The notes beneath the pieces are model-generated. The model worked only from the letters and a program-made list of their open reading frames with translations, was not told the origin of the DNA and did not search any database. A program made the translations under genes and the position numbers. A DNA stretch of 64,000 bases from Bog-473 sp963787485 (GTDB lineage Bacteria; Actinomycetota; Acidimicrobiia; Acidimicrobiales; RAAP-2): positions 310,001-374,000 of the forward strand of contig CAWBDF010000002.1 of NCBI GenBank assembly GCA_963787485.1, written 5' to 3'. This document shows positions 34,496-43,883 of this stretch, in pieces (the first letter of the stretch is position 1; the number at the start of each line of letters is the position of its first letter).

Positions 34496-35779
34496 ATGAG
34501 CGCCTCACCTCAACGTCGACAGGTCTTGTTCTCCACGGACGGACATGCCGGCGCCGATCTCTTGGAGTACAAGCCGTATCTCGAAGAGCGCTACCACCAG
34601 CGCTTCGACGATTGGGCGGCCACATACCACGACGCTTGGCTCGAAGGCCTCGACAGAGACCGTGACCCCAATCAGCGGGTCGGCGTGGCTTCGGCGGCGG
34701 CTCCCGCCAACTGGGATGCCCCCCTTCGGCTCGAGCTACTCGACGCGCAGGGCATCGCCGCAGAAGTGCTCTTCCCGAACACCTCGCCGCCCTTCTATCC
34801 CTCGGGAGCGGTGACGGCACCGGGACCTCGCACCCCGGAGGAGTACGAGCTGCGCTTCGCGGGGGTCAAAGCCCACAACCGATGGCTCGCCGACTTCTGC
34901 CGTGAGGCTCCCAATCGGTGGGCCGGTTTCGCACAGCTTCTCCTCGAGGACGTCGAGGCAGCCATCGCCGAGGTTCGTTGGGCCAAGGAGTCCGGGCTCC
35001 GAGGCGTGCTCTTGCCCAACGACCACGTCCTGCGAATGGCCAACCTCTACTACCCCCACTACGACCCGCTGTGGGCAGTCTGCGCCGAACTGGAAATGCC
35101 TGTGCATCGGCACACCAATTTCCCCACGGAGTCCGTCGAGGACGGCGGTCCGGCATCGGCGCTCGTCGGCATGACGGAGATGCAGTTCTACGTCATGCGC
35201 GCCATTGGCCACATGATCCTCTCGGGTGTCTTCGAACGGCATCCTGACTTGAAGTTCGTGATCACCGAGATCACTTCGGCGTCGCAGGTGTTGCCCTATC
35301 TGGCCGGCCTCGACACCATGCTGAAGGTCACCAATCTCGGCGAGCACTCGCCGTTGTACGAGCACATCACCGACGCCATCCACGCCCTCAAGCTCTCGCC
35401 CAGTGAGTATTTCGCCCGCAATTGCTTCCTGGCCGGCCCTACCCACGACCTGCGCCAGGCCCACGACGCGGGCGTGCCCAACCTCATGTGGGGAGCCGAC
35501 TTTCCCCATTCCGAGGGCACCCACCCCTTCACCGTCGAGGCCATCCGTGTGATGCTCTGGGACCTGCCCGAAGACGAGCTGGACGTGATCCTGGCCACTC
35601 GGGCCGCGACCTTGTACGGGTTCGACCTCGCCGACCTGCAAACCGTCGCCGACCGCGTGGGGCCCACCGTGGCTCAGCTCAAGACCCCACTGGCGATCGA
35701 CGACTACCCGGTCTACCCCGAGCAGACCCGCTGCACGATCTTCAACACCAATGCGGCGCACCTGGCCACGACGGCATGA
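34496..35779 (+). CDS. Amidohydrolase-2 family protein
   Basis: 427 residues from ATG 34496 with GAAGGGAG upstream. LFSTDGHAGADLLEY forms the N-terminal metal motif, VHRHTNFP supplies a central His and MWGADFPHSEGTHP the C-terminal Asp/His, so the metal centre appears complete. It belongs to the same group as its two neighbours but is divergent in sequence. The substrate is unknown. It shares a 117-bp divergent promoter region with the reverse-strand amidohydrolase. Confidence 0.87.
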   Translation: MSASPQRRQVLFSTDGHAGADLLEYKPYLEERYHQRFDDWAATYHDAWLEGLDRDRDPNQRVGVASAAAPANWDAPLRLELLDAQGIAAEVLFPNTSPPFYPSGAVTAPGPRTPEEYELRFAGVKAHNRWLADFCREAPNRWAGFAQLLLEDVEAAIAEVRWAKESGLRGVLLPNDHVLRMANLYYPHYDPLWAVCAELEMPVHRHTNFPTESVEDGGPASALVGMTEMQFYVMRAIGHMILSGVFERHPDLKFVITEITSASQVLPYLAGLDTMLKVTNLGEHSPLYEHITDAIHALKLSPSEYFARNCFLAGPTHDLRQAHDAGVPNLMWGADFPHSEGTHPFTVEAIRVMLWDLPEDELDVILATRAATLYGFDLADLQTVADRVGPTVAQLKTPLAIDDYPVYPEQTRCTIFNTNAAHLATTA

Positions 35780-35815
35780 GGGACAGAGCAGTCGTCGCTC
35801 CTATGCCAAGTGAGA

Positions 35816-36646
35816 TCAGTAGATGAGATAGCCGGCGTCGACGGGCAGAGTGACGCCGGTCACGTAGCGCGCCTCGTCCGAGCACAACCAGACCGCCGCG
35901 TTCGCCACGTCCTCAGGCTCTATGACCTGAACCGGGAGGGCGTTGCGGACTCTCGTGAGGTTCTCGGGGTGCGCCCTGGCCCACTCGGCGAAGTGCTCGT
36001 GGGCGACCATCGGGGTGTGGACGCCGGTCGGGTGCAGTGTGTTGACCCTGATGGAGAACTCTGCGAAGGCGCTGGCATACGATCGCATCAGTCCGACCAC
36101 GCCGTGCTTGGCGGCCGCATAGCCGAGGAAGCCCGGAGACGTCACGTCCAGCGAGTGAGTGGGGCCTTTGAGTCCGGCCGTGGAGCTGGTGATCACGATG
36201 GACCCGCCTTGCCCCTGTTCGATCATCGTCGGAGCGCACACCTCCACCGTGTTGAACACCCCCGTGAGCATGACGTCGATGGAGTCCTGCCATGCCGCCT
36301 GGGTGAAGGCCTGGTCGCCCAAGGAGGCCAAAATTCCCGCGTTGGCCACGACGATGTCGAGTCGCCCGAACTCCGCCAGGCCCTCTTTCAGCGCTGACTC
36401 GAGCTGTCCTCTGTCCCGCACGTCGACGCGGCGCGCCACGATCCCCCGTCCTACTTCTGTCACAAGGTTCGCCGTCGTCTCGAGATCGGCGTTATCGGCC
36501 ATCTTGTAGAGGACCGATCCGATCTGATCGCAAAGGTCCACGGCGACGATGTCGGCACCCTCCTGAGCCATCCTTACGGCGTGGGCACGGCCCTGCCCCC
36601 GGGCCGCGCCGGTGATGAAAGCGACCTTTCCCTCGAGCCTTCCCAC
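35816..36646 (-). CDS. Mycofactocin-type SDR oxidoreductase
   Basis: 276 residues from GTG 36646, preceded by AAAGGGGAG. The N-terminus KVAFITGAARGQGRAHAVR and VAVDLCDQIGSV are the signature of the TIGR03971 group, in which an insertion follows the second strand and the nicotinamide cofactor is held so tightly that mycofactocin recycles it. The catalytic Tyr-Lys is in LGYAAAKHGVVG. A C-terminal VTGVTLPVDAGYLIY is standard. It implies that the organism makes mycofactocin; the biosynthetic genes are not in this window. Confidence 0.88.
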   Translation of the reverse strand: MGRLEGKVAFITGAARGQGRAHAVRMAQEGADIVAVDLCDQIGSVLYKMADNADLETTANLVTEVGRGIVARRVDVRDRGQLESALKEGLAEFGRLDIVVANAGILASLGDQAFTQAAWQDSIDVMLTGVFNTVEVCAPTMIEQGQGGSIVITSSTAGLKGPTHSLDVTSPGFLGYAAAKHGVVGLMRSYASAFAEFSIRVNTLHPTGVHTPMVAHEHFAEWARAHPENLTRVRNALPVQVIEPEDVANAAVWLCSDEARYVTGVTLPVDAGYLIY

Positions 36647-36794
36647 CCGGGCTCCCCTTTCTCGTGTCGTCCCGCTCCCGACCGGCTAGGTTCCAGGAGT
36701 CGGGCAGCGACTCTAACCGGTGACGTGCCGCTGACGCCGGGTTCGTCTGCGTCGAGGCCGACCGGGACCGGGCTGGGCCAGAGGGAGGGGCGAC

Positions 36795-38310
36795 GTGTCC
36801 ATACAAGAACGATCACGAACCGAGACCGCCCAGAGCGGGGAACGTCGGATGCTCATTGACGGCGAGCTCACCGAGGCTGCTTCCGGCGAGGATTTCAGCA
36901 ACGTGAACCCGGCCACGGAGGAGCTTCTGGGGTACACCGCGGACGCCTCCTCAGCGGACATGCAACGCGCCATCTCCGCAGCGCGGGCGGGCATTCGACG
37001 GAACGGATTGGTCGACCAACCGGTCGTTCCGCAAGCGATGCCTGCAGCAACTGCAAGAAGCGCTCGAGAGCGAACGGGAAGAGCTTCGGACAGAACTCGT
37101 CGCCGAGGTCGGCTGCCCGATCATGAGTACGTACGGACCTCAGCTCGACGGTCCGCTGGCACACGCCATCTCCTGGGCCATGGAGATGATCGACACCTTC
37201 CCCTGGCAGCGGGAGCTTCCGGTCGGCGACGCATTCGGCATGCGCAGCTGGCGGCGCGTCGCCAAAGAGCCCGTCGGCGTGGTCGGCTCGATCGTCCCGT
37301 GGAACTATCCCTTCGATCTGACCATCCACAAGATCGCGGATGCCTTGGCCGCCGGCAACTCTGTGATCCTCAAGCCGGCCCCGGACACGCCCTGGAACGG
37401 AACGCGGATCGGGCGCCTCGTCGCAGAGAAAACCGACATCCCCCCTGGCATCTTCAACGTCGTGACCTCCTCGAACGCCCAGATCGGCGAGGAGATGGTG
37501 ATCGACCGGCGCGTGGACCTGATCTCCTTCACGGGGTCGACCGCGACGGGAAGGCGCATCATGGCCCAGGGCGCGCAGACCATGAAGCGCCTGTTCCTCG
37601 AGTTGGGGGGGAAGTCGGCGCACGTCGTCCTCGAGGACGCCGACTTCGCTGCGGTCATGCCTTCGGCCGCGGGGATCTGCTTCCACGGCGGGCAGGGATG
37701 TGCTCAGTCCACCCGCTGGCTGGTGCCGAGATCGCGCTACGCCGAGGCTCTCGATCTCATGGTGCCGGCGTTTCATGCCGTCAAGTACGGCGACCCGACC
37801 AGACCCGACGTCCTCCAAGGGCCCCAGATCAGCGCCCGTCAACGCGATCGGGTACTCGGATACATCGAGAAGGGAGTGGCCGAGGGGGCGCGACTCGTCA
37901 CGGGAGGGGGACGCCCAACTGACTGTCCCAAAGGATGGTTCGTCGAACCTACCCTGTTCGCCGACGTGACCAACGACATGACGATCGCTCGGGAAGAGAT
38001 CTTCGGACCGGTCCTGGTCGTCATCCCTTTCGAGGACGACGAGGACGCAATCCGGCTCGCCAACGACAGCGACTACGGCCTGTCCGGAGCCGTGACCTCT
38101 GGTTCGGAGGAGCGCGCGCTTGGCGTTGCGACACGCATCCGCGCCGGCGTGGTCAGCGTCAACGGCGGCATCCACTACGGATCCGATGCGCCTTTTGGAG
38201 GTTTCAAGGCCAGCGGGATCGGTCGACAGGGAGGCCTCGAGGGCTTCGAGCAATACCTCGAAACGAAGACGTATTCGGGCCCGGCGTCACAGGCGCCGGC
38301 CAAAGCGTAG
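36795..38310 (+). pseudogene. Aldehyde dehydrogenase with one frameshift
   Basis: Starts at GTG 36795 after GAGGGAGGGG. The first 60 residues (RMLIDGELTEAASGEDF, NPATEELLGY) are a normal ALDH N-terminus. Near 36985 an extra G in GCGCGGGCGGGC shifts the frame; the correct continuation is FDGTDWSTNRSFRKRCLQQ, then the main frame to 38310 with VPWNYPF, FTGSTATGRRI, LELGGKSAHVVLEDAD and catalytic Cys in GGQGCAQSTR. Deleting one base restores about 504 residues. If translated from ATG 37123 the product would lack the N-terminal part of the NAD-binding domain. It probably oxidises an aldehyde produced by the neighbouring dehydrogenases. Confidence 0.85.
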
Positions 38311-38373
38311 TGGTTAAATGGTGCGACGAACCAGAGGTTCAGCTATTGGTCGCGGCCGGGAAAGGGGAGCATC

Positions 38374-39618
38374 GTGACTCCAACTCGCACGCCTGATTCC
38401 TCTCCTGCTCTTCGCTTCATTGACTCCGACGGGCACGTGCTCGAGCATCCTACCGAGATGCAGGACTATGCCCCGAAGGGGTACCGGGAGCGAATCTGGC
38501 ACATCGAGACGGACGCCGACGGCACCGAGTGGATGGTGATGGACGGAAGTCGGTCGCCAGCCAATCCTGCCGCGCTCGTGGGGACCGCGGGGATGTCGCT
38601 CGGGGACCGAGAGCGAGCGGCGCGCGGCGAGTTGAAGTACACAGAGGTCCGTCCCGCGGCGTTCAATGCCAGAGCCCGACTCGAGGACATGTCCGTGGAT
38701 CACATCTCCCAGTCGGTGCTGTATCCCACATTGCTCCTCGGCATCCAATCTTATCCCGACGCGAAATTCGCCAACATCCAGTGCCGCGCTTACAACGATT
38801 GGCTCTCCGACCACGTTCAAGACAGCGATGGCCGGCTGTTCGGTGTCGCGGTCCTTCCACAGCAAGACCTGCAGCTCGCGGCCGACGAGATCCGGCGCGC
38901 GGCGACATTGCCCGGCATGGTCGCGTGCATGATCCGGCCGAACCCGACCGAGGACTGGAAGCCTTTCAGCCACTCGGTGTACGACGTGATCTGGGAGGCC
39001 GCATCCGAGAGTGGAATGCCACTCGGCCTCCACCCGTTCGTGGAAGCAAACATACCTGGGGCGTGCCTCGGCCTCCGCATCAACTTCCTCGGGACGTCGT
39101 CCATTCCCATCCAGCCCGATGGAAGTTCACCGAACGGTGGCAATTCGATGAACTTCGACAACGTCTTCTTCACCCAGGCGATCGCCAATCCGTTCGACAT
39201 GATGAACTCCATGGCGTTCCTGCTCGGGGGCGGCGTATGCGAGCGGTTTCCCGAGCTCAAACTGGTCTTTCTCGAAGCAAACGGCGGCTGGCTGGTGCCG
39301 TGGCTCGAACGCCTCGATCACCACTACAAGATCTTCCAATGGGACGTCCCCACCCTGAAGATGGAGCCATCGGCCTACTTCCGCCGTCAGTGCTGGATCA
39401 GCTTCGACCCCGACGAGTCGGCGCTCGCGTTCACCGCGGAATCACCGCTGTGCGGTGCCGATCGGATCGTATGGGCGTCGGACTACCCTCATCCGGACGC
39501 GAAGTATCCCGGGGTGACTGAAGAGCTCTTGGAGGCGATGGCGTCGCTCACTGAGGAACAACAGCGCCAGATCGCAGGTGAGAACACACAGGCGCTGTAC
39601 GGGCTCTCGCCGTCGTAA
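38374..39618 (+). CDS. Amidohydrolase-2 family protein
   Basis: 414 residues from GTG 38374, with AAAGGGGAG upstream. RFIDSDGHVLEHPTEM is the N-terminal metal-binding region, LGLHPFVEANI the central His segment and IVWASDYPHPDAKYPG the C-terminal Asp with the DYPHxD signature. This is the third member of the family in the cluster and is co-directional with the aldehyde dehydrogenase. The stop is 1 base before the start of the SnoaL-like gene, so the two are probably co-translated. Confidence 0.88.
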   Translation: MTPTRTPDSSPALRFIDSDGHVLEHPTEMQDYAPKGYRERIWHIETDADGTEWMVMDGSRSPANPAALVGTAGMSLGDRERAARGELKYTEVRPAAFNARARLEDMSVDHISQSVLYPTLLLGIQSYPDAKFANIQCRAYNDWLSDHVQDSDGRLFGVAVLPQQDLQLAADEIRRAATLPGMVACMIRPNPTEDWKPFSHSVYDVIWEAASESGMPLGLHPFVEANIPGACLGLRINFLGTSSIPIQPDGSSPNGGNSMNFDNVFFTQAIANPFDMMNSMAFLLGGGVCERFPELKLVFLEANGGWLVPWLERLDHHYKIFQWDVPTLKMEPSAYFRRQCWISFDPDESALAFTAESPLCGADRIVWASDYPHPDAKYPGVTEELLEAMASLTEEQQRQIAGENTQALYGLSPS

Positions 39619-39619
39619 C

Positions 39620-40108
39620 GTGTCGGTGGACGACGAGACCCTCCATCTGCGGGACATTGAGGAAATCCGATCATTGAAGGCGCGCTATTTTCGGCTGCTC
39701 GACGCAAAGGACTGGCCGGCTTGGACCAATGTGTTCACGCCCGACCTGGAGTTCATTTACGTGGACCCGGCCATTCAGAACGTACCCTCCGGAGCGGAGA
39801 TCTTGCCGGACGGCAAGGCGAGGGTCGGGCGGGAACAGCTGGTCGCCTCCATCAGCGAGGCGATGAAAAGCGTGACGACCGTGCACCACGGGCACATGCC
39901 CGAGATCACACTCGTCAACCGCGACACAGCCAATGGCCATTGGGCACTGACCAACTACTGCGAATACCGGACGGCAGACGGGTCGTACGAGTGGTCGCGC
40001 GGCTACGGATACTACGACGACGAGTACGTCCGTACCGACGAGGGATGGCGCATCAAGCGATCAGTGTTCTTCCGTCGGGACATGGACCTCATCAGAAGGG
40101 CGCCTTGA
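39620..40108 (+). CDS. SnoaL-like / NTF2-fold protein
   Basis: 162 residues from GTG 39620 (GTG 39626 is also possible), immediately after the amidohydrolase stop. IRSLKARYFRLLDAKDWPAW and the later TVHHGHMPEITLVNRDTANGHWAL are typical for SnoaL-like NTF2 proteins, as is the final EGWRIKRSVFFRRD. The fold makes a cone-shaped hydrophobic pocket used by isomerases, dehydratases and hydrolases. It probably serves the same pathway as the upstream genes. Confidence 0.85.
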   Translation: MSVDDETLHLRDIEEIRSLKARYFRLLDAKDWPAWTNVFTPDLEFIYVDPAIQNVPSGAEILPDGKARVGREQLVASISEAMKSVTTVHHGHMPEITLVNRDTANGHWALTNYCEYRTADGSYEWSRGYGYYDDEYVRTDEGWRIKRSVFFRRDMDLIRRAP

Positions 40109-40142
40109 GTCCCATCGGATGACTACAACGCGACGGGTCGAT

Positions 40143-40176
<34 letters not shown>

Positions 40177-40179
40177 AGA

Positions 40180-40420
40180 CGCTCAGCAGGCGGACCGACT
40201 CATTGGTCTTGGATCAGCCCCAGCACATTGGCGTTCGGGTCGGTAGACCTGGCCACCAGACGGCCGCCACCGACATCGCCCCTCCTTCACGGCGGCGACC
40301 CGCCGCGGCACCAAACCGATGTGCTGGCCTTCGGTGTCGAAGCCCACGTAGGAGAGCTGGCCCGCTGACCGTCGTTGAGGACGGAATCGAACACCACGCG
40401 AACATTGCGCGAACACCTCG
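40180..40420 (-). pseudogene. Remnant of a VOC/glyoxalase-like gene
   Basis: Reverse-strand fragments in different frames read LSYVGFDTEGQHIGLVP, VVFDSVLNDGQ and DPNANVLGLIQDQ. The last is close to the C-terminal metal-binding region of vicinal-oxygen-chelate proteins (DPxGNxxGLxQ). No single frame is open, so this is a decayed copy. It fills most of the 438-bp stretch between the SnoaL-like gene and the sedolisin. Confidence 0.5.
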
Positions 40421-40546
40421 AGGGTCCCCCCATGTGCAGGTCATATATTCGAAGAGTGCTTCCACGGGACGATACGCATTGGCCGGATCTCAAATGGTGT
40501 TGCACGCCGACTATACGATCTGGCCGTCAGGCACTCTGGAGGCGGC

Positions 40547-43369
40547 GTGCACCCAAGAAAGGTTGAGTTCGTAGGTGGCCATGTCCCTCACTTTGCTGTC
40601 GCCATGTTGTTGGCGATCGGCACGCTTTCGGCTCCTTCGCTTGCAGCGGCAGCAAATCCTTCTACCGTCAGACCAAATGCGCTGGCCCCTGGGGGTGTCC
40701 CTTCCGGTTCCACTCCCCTCGGTTCCCTTCCCGGTGATCAACAGGTCAGCCTGAATGTTGTGCTGCCGCCGTCAAATGGCAACCGGCTTCAGCGGCTGCT
40801 GAAGAATCTCTACGATCCGTCCTCACCCCAGTATCACCAGTGGTTGTATGCCGGGCAGTTCGAGCAGCGCTTCGGACCGTCTGCGGTCGATGTGGCGAGT
40901 GTCGAGTCCTGGCTCCATGGCGTCGGCCTCACCCGGACCACAGTTTCGGGCTTCGCCGTGAAGGTGTCAGCTACGGCATCCCAGGTCTCATCGGCTCTGA
41001 GTACGCCCTTCGAACGCTACCAGACCCCCACGGGGCACCAGGGCTATCTGGCACAGCGGATCCCACTTGTTCCCCAGTCTCTGGCGAACGGACAGGTGTC
41101 AGCGATCCTGGGACTGAACACCGTGACAACGTTCCAGTCGCAGAGCACCTGGACGCCCTCAGTGAGCGCCGGCTCAGGCGTGCTTCAGGCACATGCCGAC
41201 GGTCTGACACCTTGTCCCGGTGCTCAGGCAACCGCTGCCCCCGGCTACTACACCCTTGACAGCCTGGGTGCGGCTTATGGAGTTGGTTCGCTGCTGTCTG
41301 ATGGACAGAACGGTCATGGAGAAACCGTGGGCCTCTACGAACTGGCTTCGAGTTCATCCGCTGACATCGCAACCTACGAAAGCTGCTTCGGCCTTACCAA
41401 CTCAACCTCCGTGTCGGCTGTCGATGGAGGCGGTGGTGGGGTTGGTGGTGGAGGCACCGCAGAGGCAGACGCAGACATCGAGCAGATCGCCACCCAAGCT
41501 CCCGATTCCTCGGTTATCTCCTACGAGGGTCCCAACACGGGCACCGGTGCTTACGACACTTGGAATGCGATTATCGGGGCGGATACGGCGCAGGTGATTT
41601 CGACAAGCTGGGGTCTCTGTGAGCCGCTGGCTTCGAGCGTCGGAGAAATCCCCTCCTTCTCGACCCTGTTTGAAAAAGCAGCGACCCAAGGTCAGACGGT
41701 CGTTGCCGCTTCTGGCGACACGGGCTCAGAGGGTTGCTATCCCAACGACGCTTCGACAGATTTGGAAGTCGACTACCCGGCATCGGATCCTTGGGTCACC
41801 GGGGTGGGCGGCACCGACCTTTCCGGTCCCGGCGATGAAGACGCTTGGACCGACGGTGGAGGTGGCATCTCCCGCTACTTCGCTGACCCCAGTTGGCAAC
41901 CATTGGTCTGGCACTGGAGTGCTTCGGGCAATGCGTGCGGGTTGAACTGCCGTGAGGTCCCTGACATCTCGGCCAATGCGGGCGTCGGCATGATCATCTA
42001 CCAGAACGGCATGTGGACGGTCGCGAGCGGAACGAGTTTGGCCTCCCCGTTGGTTGCCGGAATCGTGACGGACCGAAACGACGGCTGTACCACAACTACG
42101 GCTGACTTGGCCCCGACGCTCTATAGCGCTGCCTCGCAAGGACTCTATGGCAGTGCACTCACCGACATCACGTCGGGCAACAACGACGCCACCGGCACGT
42201 ACATCGGAGCGGATTTCCCGGCCTCGGTTGGTTATGACCCAGCGACGGGCCTGGGCTCGCCGATTGCCTCGGGCTTGTCATGTCCAGAGGTCAGTGCGGT
42301 GAGTGCGGGGTACGAAGGTTCACAAGTCGTTGTGTCGGGACTCGGGCTCGAGCACGCCACCGTCGACTTTGGTGGAACCGCAGCACAGGTGATTTCAGCC
42401 AGCACAACATCGGCGACGGTCGTTGTCCCTCCAGGCAGCGGGACGGTATCGCTCCATGCAAGCAGCGTCCTGGGTACGGGGACGCAAACGACATCATTTA
42501 CCTATGGAACGCCACCTCCACCGCAGCCGACCACCACAACTTCAACCACAACGCCAACGGCAGCTCCCCCACCTGCGGCAACCGGTCATGGATATTGGCT
42601 GGTCGGTTCTGACGGTGGCATCTTCACCTTCGGCTCGGCCCAGTTTTACGGATCGACTGGATCGCTGAGACTCCAGCGGCCCGTTGTCGGAATCGTTCCC
42701 ACCGCCGACAAGGGTGGGTACTGGCTCGACGCCTCCGACGGAGGCGTCTTCGCATTCGGCGACGCTGGCTTCTACGGCTCGATTCCGGGGCTCGGGCTTC
42801 ATCCGGCTGGCTCGGGGCTCCGGAACTCGCTCAACGCTCCCATCGTCGGAATGGTCTCTTCGGCGGACGGAGGCGGGTATTTCATGGTGGCATCCGATGG
42901 TGGCGTCTTCGCCTTCGGCGACGCCAAGTTCGCGGGGAGCTGCCCCGGTATCGGTGGGTGTTCGGGAGCGGCGGTGGCAGTCATGCCCGACGCCACTGGG
43001 AACGGGTACTGGTTGGTCACCCGGTCAGGACTCGTCTACCCCTTCGGCGACGCTGCCAACTACGGCGGGCCCGGACCACAGAGTGTTCCGGTGACATCAG
43101 CTGTCCGTACGCCTGACGGCAGGGGATACTGGCTCCTCTTTGCGAACGGGGCCATCTTGCCCTACGGCAATGCAGCTTTCTACGGGGACCCTCTTGGGCT
43201 GTTTGGCGGCCTCAACCCGGCCACCACCGTCTTTGCGACGAGGAGCGGGGCTGGGTATTGGGTGGCTTCAGCCAGTGGCTCCGTCGACAACTACGGTGAC
43301 GCGCCCAATGATGGATCCATGGCAGGGGCTCGACTCAACGGCTCGATCATCGCCGCTACGGGATGGTAG
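40547..43369 (+). CDS. Secreted sedolisin (S53) peptidase with IPT domain and six C-terminal repeats
   Basis: 940 residues from GTG 40547. A signal peptide spans about residues 1-36 (AVAMLLAIGTLSAPSLAAAA). A pro-kumamolisin activation domain follows (to about 190). The catalytic domain has Glu306 and Asp310 (TAEADADIE), oxyanion Asp391 (AASGDTGSEG) and Ser497 in SGTSLASP, so the S53 triad is complete; a Ca-binding VGYDPATGLGSP closes it. Then come an IPT/TIG-like domain, a Pro/Thr linker and six repeats beginning GYW(L/V), with a central SDGGxFxFGDA and FYGS, likely a beta-propeller. S53 enzymes work at acidic pH, suggesting an acidic habitat or microenvironment. Confidence 0.93.
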   Translation: MHPRKVEFVGGHVPHFAVAMLLAIGTLSAPSLAAAANPSTVRPNALAPGGVPSGSTPLGSLPGDQQVSLNVVLPPSNGNRLQRLLKNLYDPSSPQYHQWLYAGQFEQRFGPSAVDVASVESWLHGVGLTRTTVSGFAVKVSATASQVSSALSTPFERYQTPTGHQGYLAQRIPLVPQSLANGQVSAILGLNTVTTFQSQSTWTPSVSAGSGVLQAHADGLTPCPGAQATAAPGYYTLDSLGAAYGVGSLLSDGQNGHGETVGLYELASSSSADIATYESCFGLTNSTSVSAVDGGGGGVGGGGTAEADADIEQIATQAPDSSVISYEGPNTGTGAYDTWNAIIGADTAQVISTSWGLCEPLASSVGEIPSFSTLFEKAATQGQTVVAASGDTGSEGCYPNDASTDLEVDYPASDPWVTGVGGTDLSGPGDEDAWTDGGGGISRYFADPSWQPLVWHWSASGNACGLNCREVPDISANAGVGMIIYQNGMWTVASGTSLASPLVAGIVTDRNDGCTTTTADLAPTLYSAASQGLYGSALTDITSGNNDATGTYIGADFPASVGYDPATGLGSPIASGLSCPEVSAVSAGYEGSQVVVSGLGLEHATVDFGGTAAQVISASTTSATVVVPPGSGTVSLHASSVLGTGTQTTSFTYGTPPPPQPTTTTSTTTPTAAPPPAATGHGYWLVGSDGGIFTFGSAQFYGSTGSLRLQRPVVGIVPTADKGGYWLDASDGGVFAFGDAGFYGSIPGLGLHPAGSGLRNSLNAPIVGMVSSADGGGYFMVASDGGVFAFGDAKFAGSCPGIGGCSGAAVAVMPDATGNGYWLVTRSGLVYPFGDAANYGGPGPQSVPVTSAVRTPDGRGYWLLFANGAILPYGNAAFYGDPLGLFGGLNPATTVFATRSGAGYWVASASGSVDNYGDAPNDGSMAGARLNGSIIAATGW

Positions 43370-43449
43370 GCACCGTGTCGACGTCGTTGATGGCCACCGA
43401 GAGGATCTTCATGGACCCCATCGTGCCCGGCTGTGGGCGGGTCAGGTTC

Positions 43450-43728
43450 CTACGCCGCCCGAAGCCGCAGGTGCCGCCGCTCCGTGGCGGTGACACCGGC
43501 CCAGACACCTTCGAGAGCTGGGTTCTCCATCGCGTGGTCGAAACACTTGCCCTGCACCGGACATCCGCCACACAGCTCCCGAGCTCGCGCCAGGTCCGCA
43601 CCGATCTTGGAGAAGAAGGGGGCAGTTTCGCCCTTACAGGCTGCCTGCTGGAACCACTCAAACAACCCGTTCGCTCCCCGATGACCGCGCTTCGAGTCAG
43701 GATGCTGACGACGCGCGCCACCTCTCAC
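43450..43728 (-). CDS. WhiB-family transcriptional regulator
   Basis: About 92 residues from GTG 43728. Four Cys (Cys31, Cys53, Cys56, Cys62, in QAACKG and ELCGGCPVQGKC) coordinate a [4Fe-4S] cluster, and GVWAGVT is the conserved turn before the basic C-terminal DNA-binding tail (RRHLRLRAA). WhiB proteins occur only in Actinomycetota and their phages and regulate through sigma-factor contacts. The start is uncertain because the frame stays open upstream. It converges with the sedolisin gene. Confidence 0.9.
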   Translation of the reverse strand: MRGGARRQHPDSKRGHRGANGLFEWFQQAACKGETAPFFSKIGADLARARELCGGCPVQGKCFDHAMENPALEGVWAGVTATERRHLRLRAA

Positions 43729-43883
43729 CCAGGCTAGTGGGGAGCGCACACACACGAAGCGGCACCGACTGAGCGATCCATGGCCTACCTTCGGCCCGTG
43801 GACCGCAAGCCCCACCCCGGTGACCCTGTCCGGGCTTCTTCGTGGGCCGAGACAGCCCACACGCCCGGGGCTCCCCCATTCGT

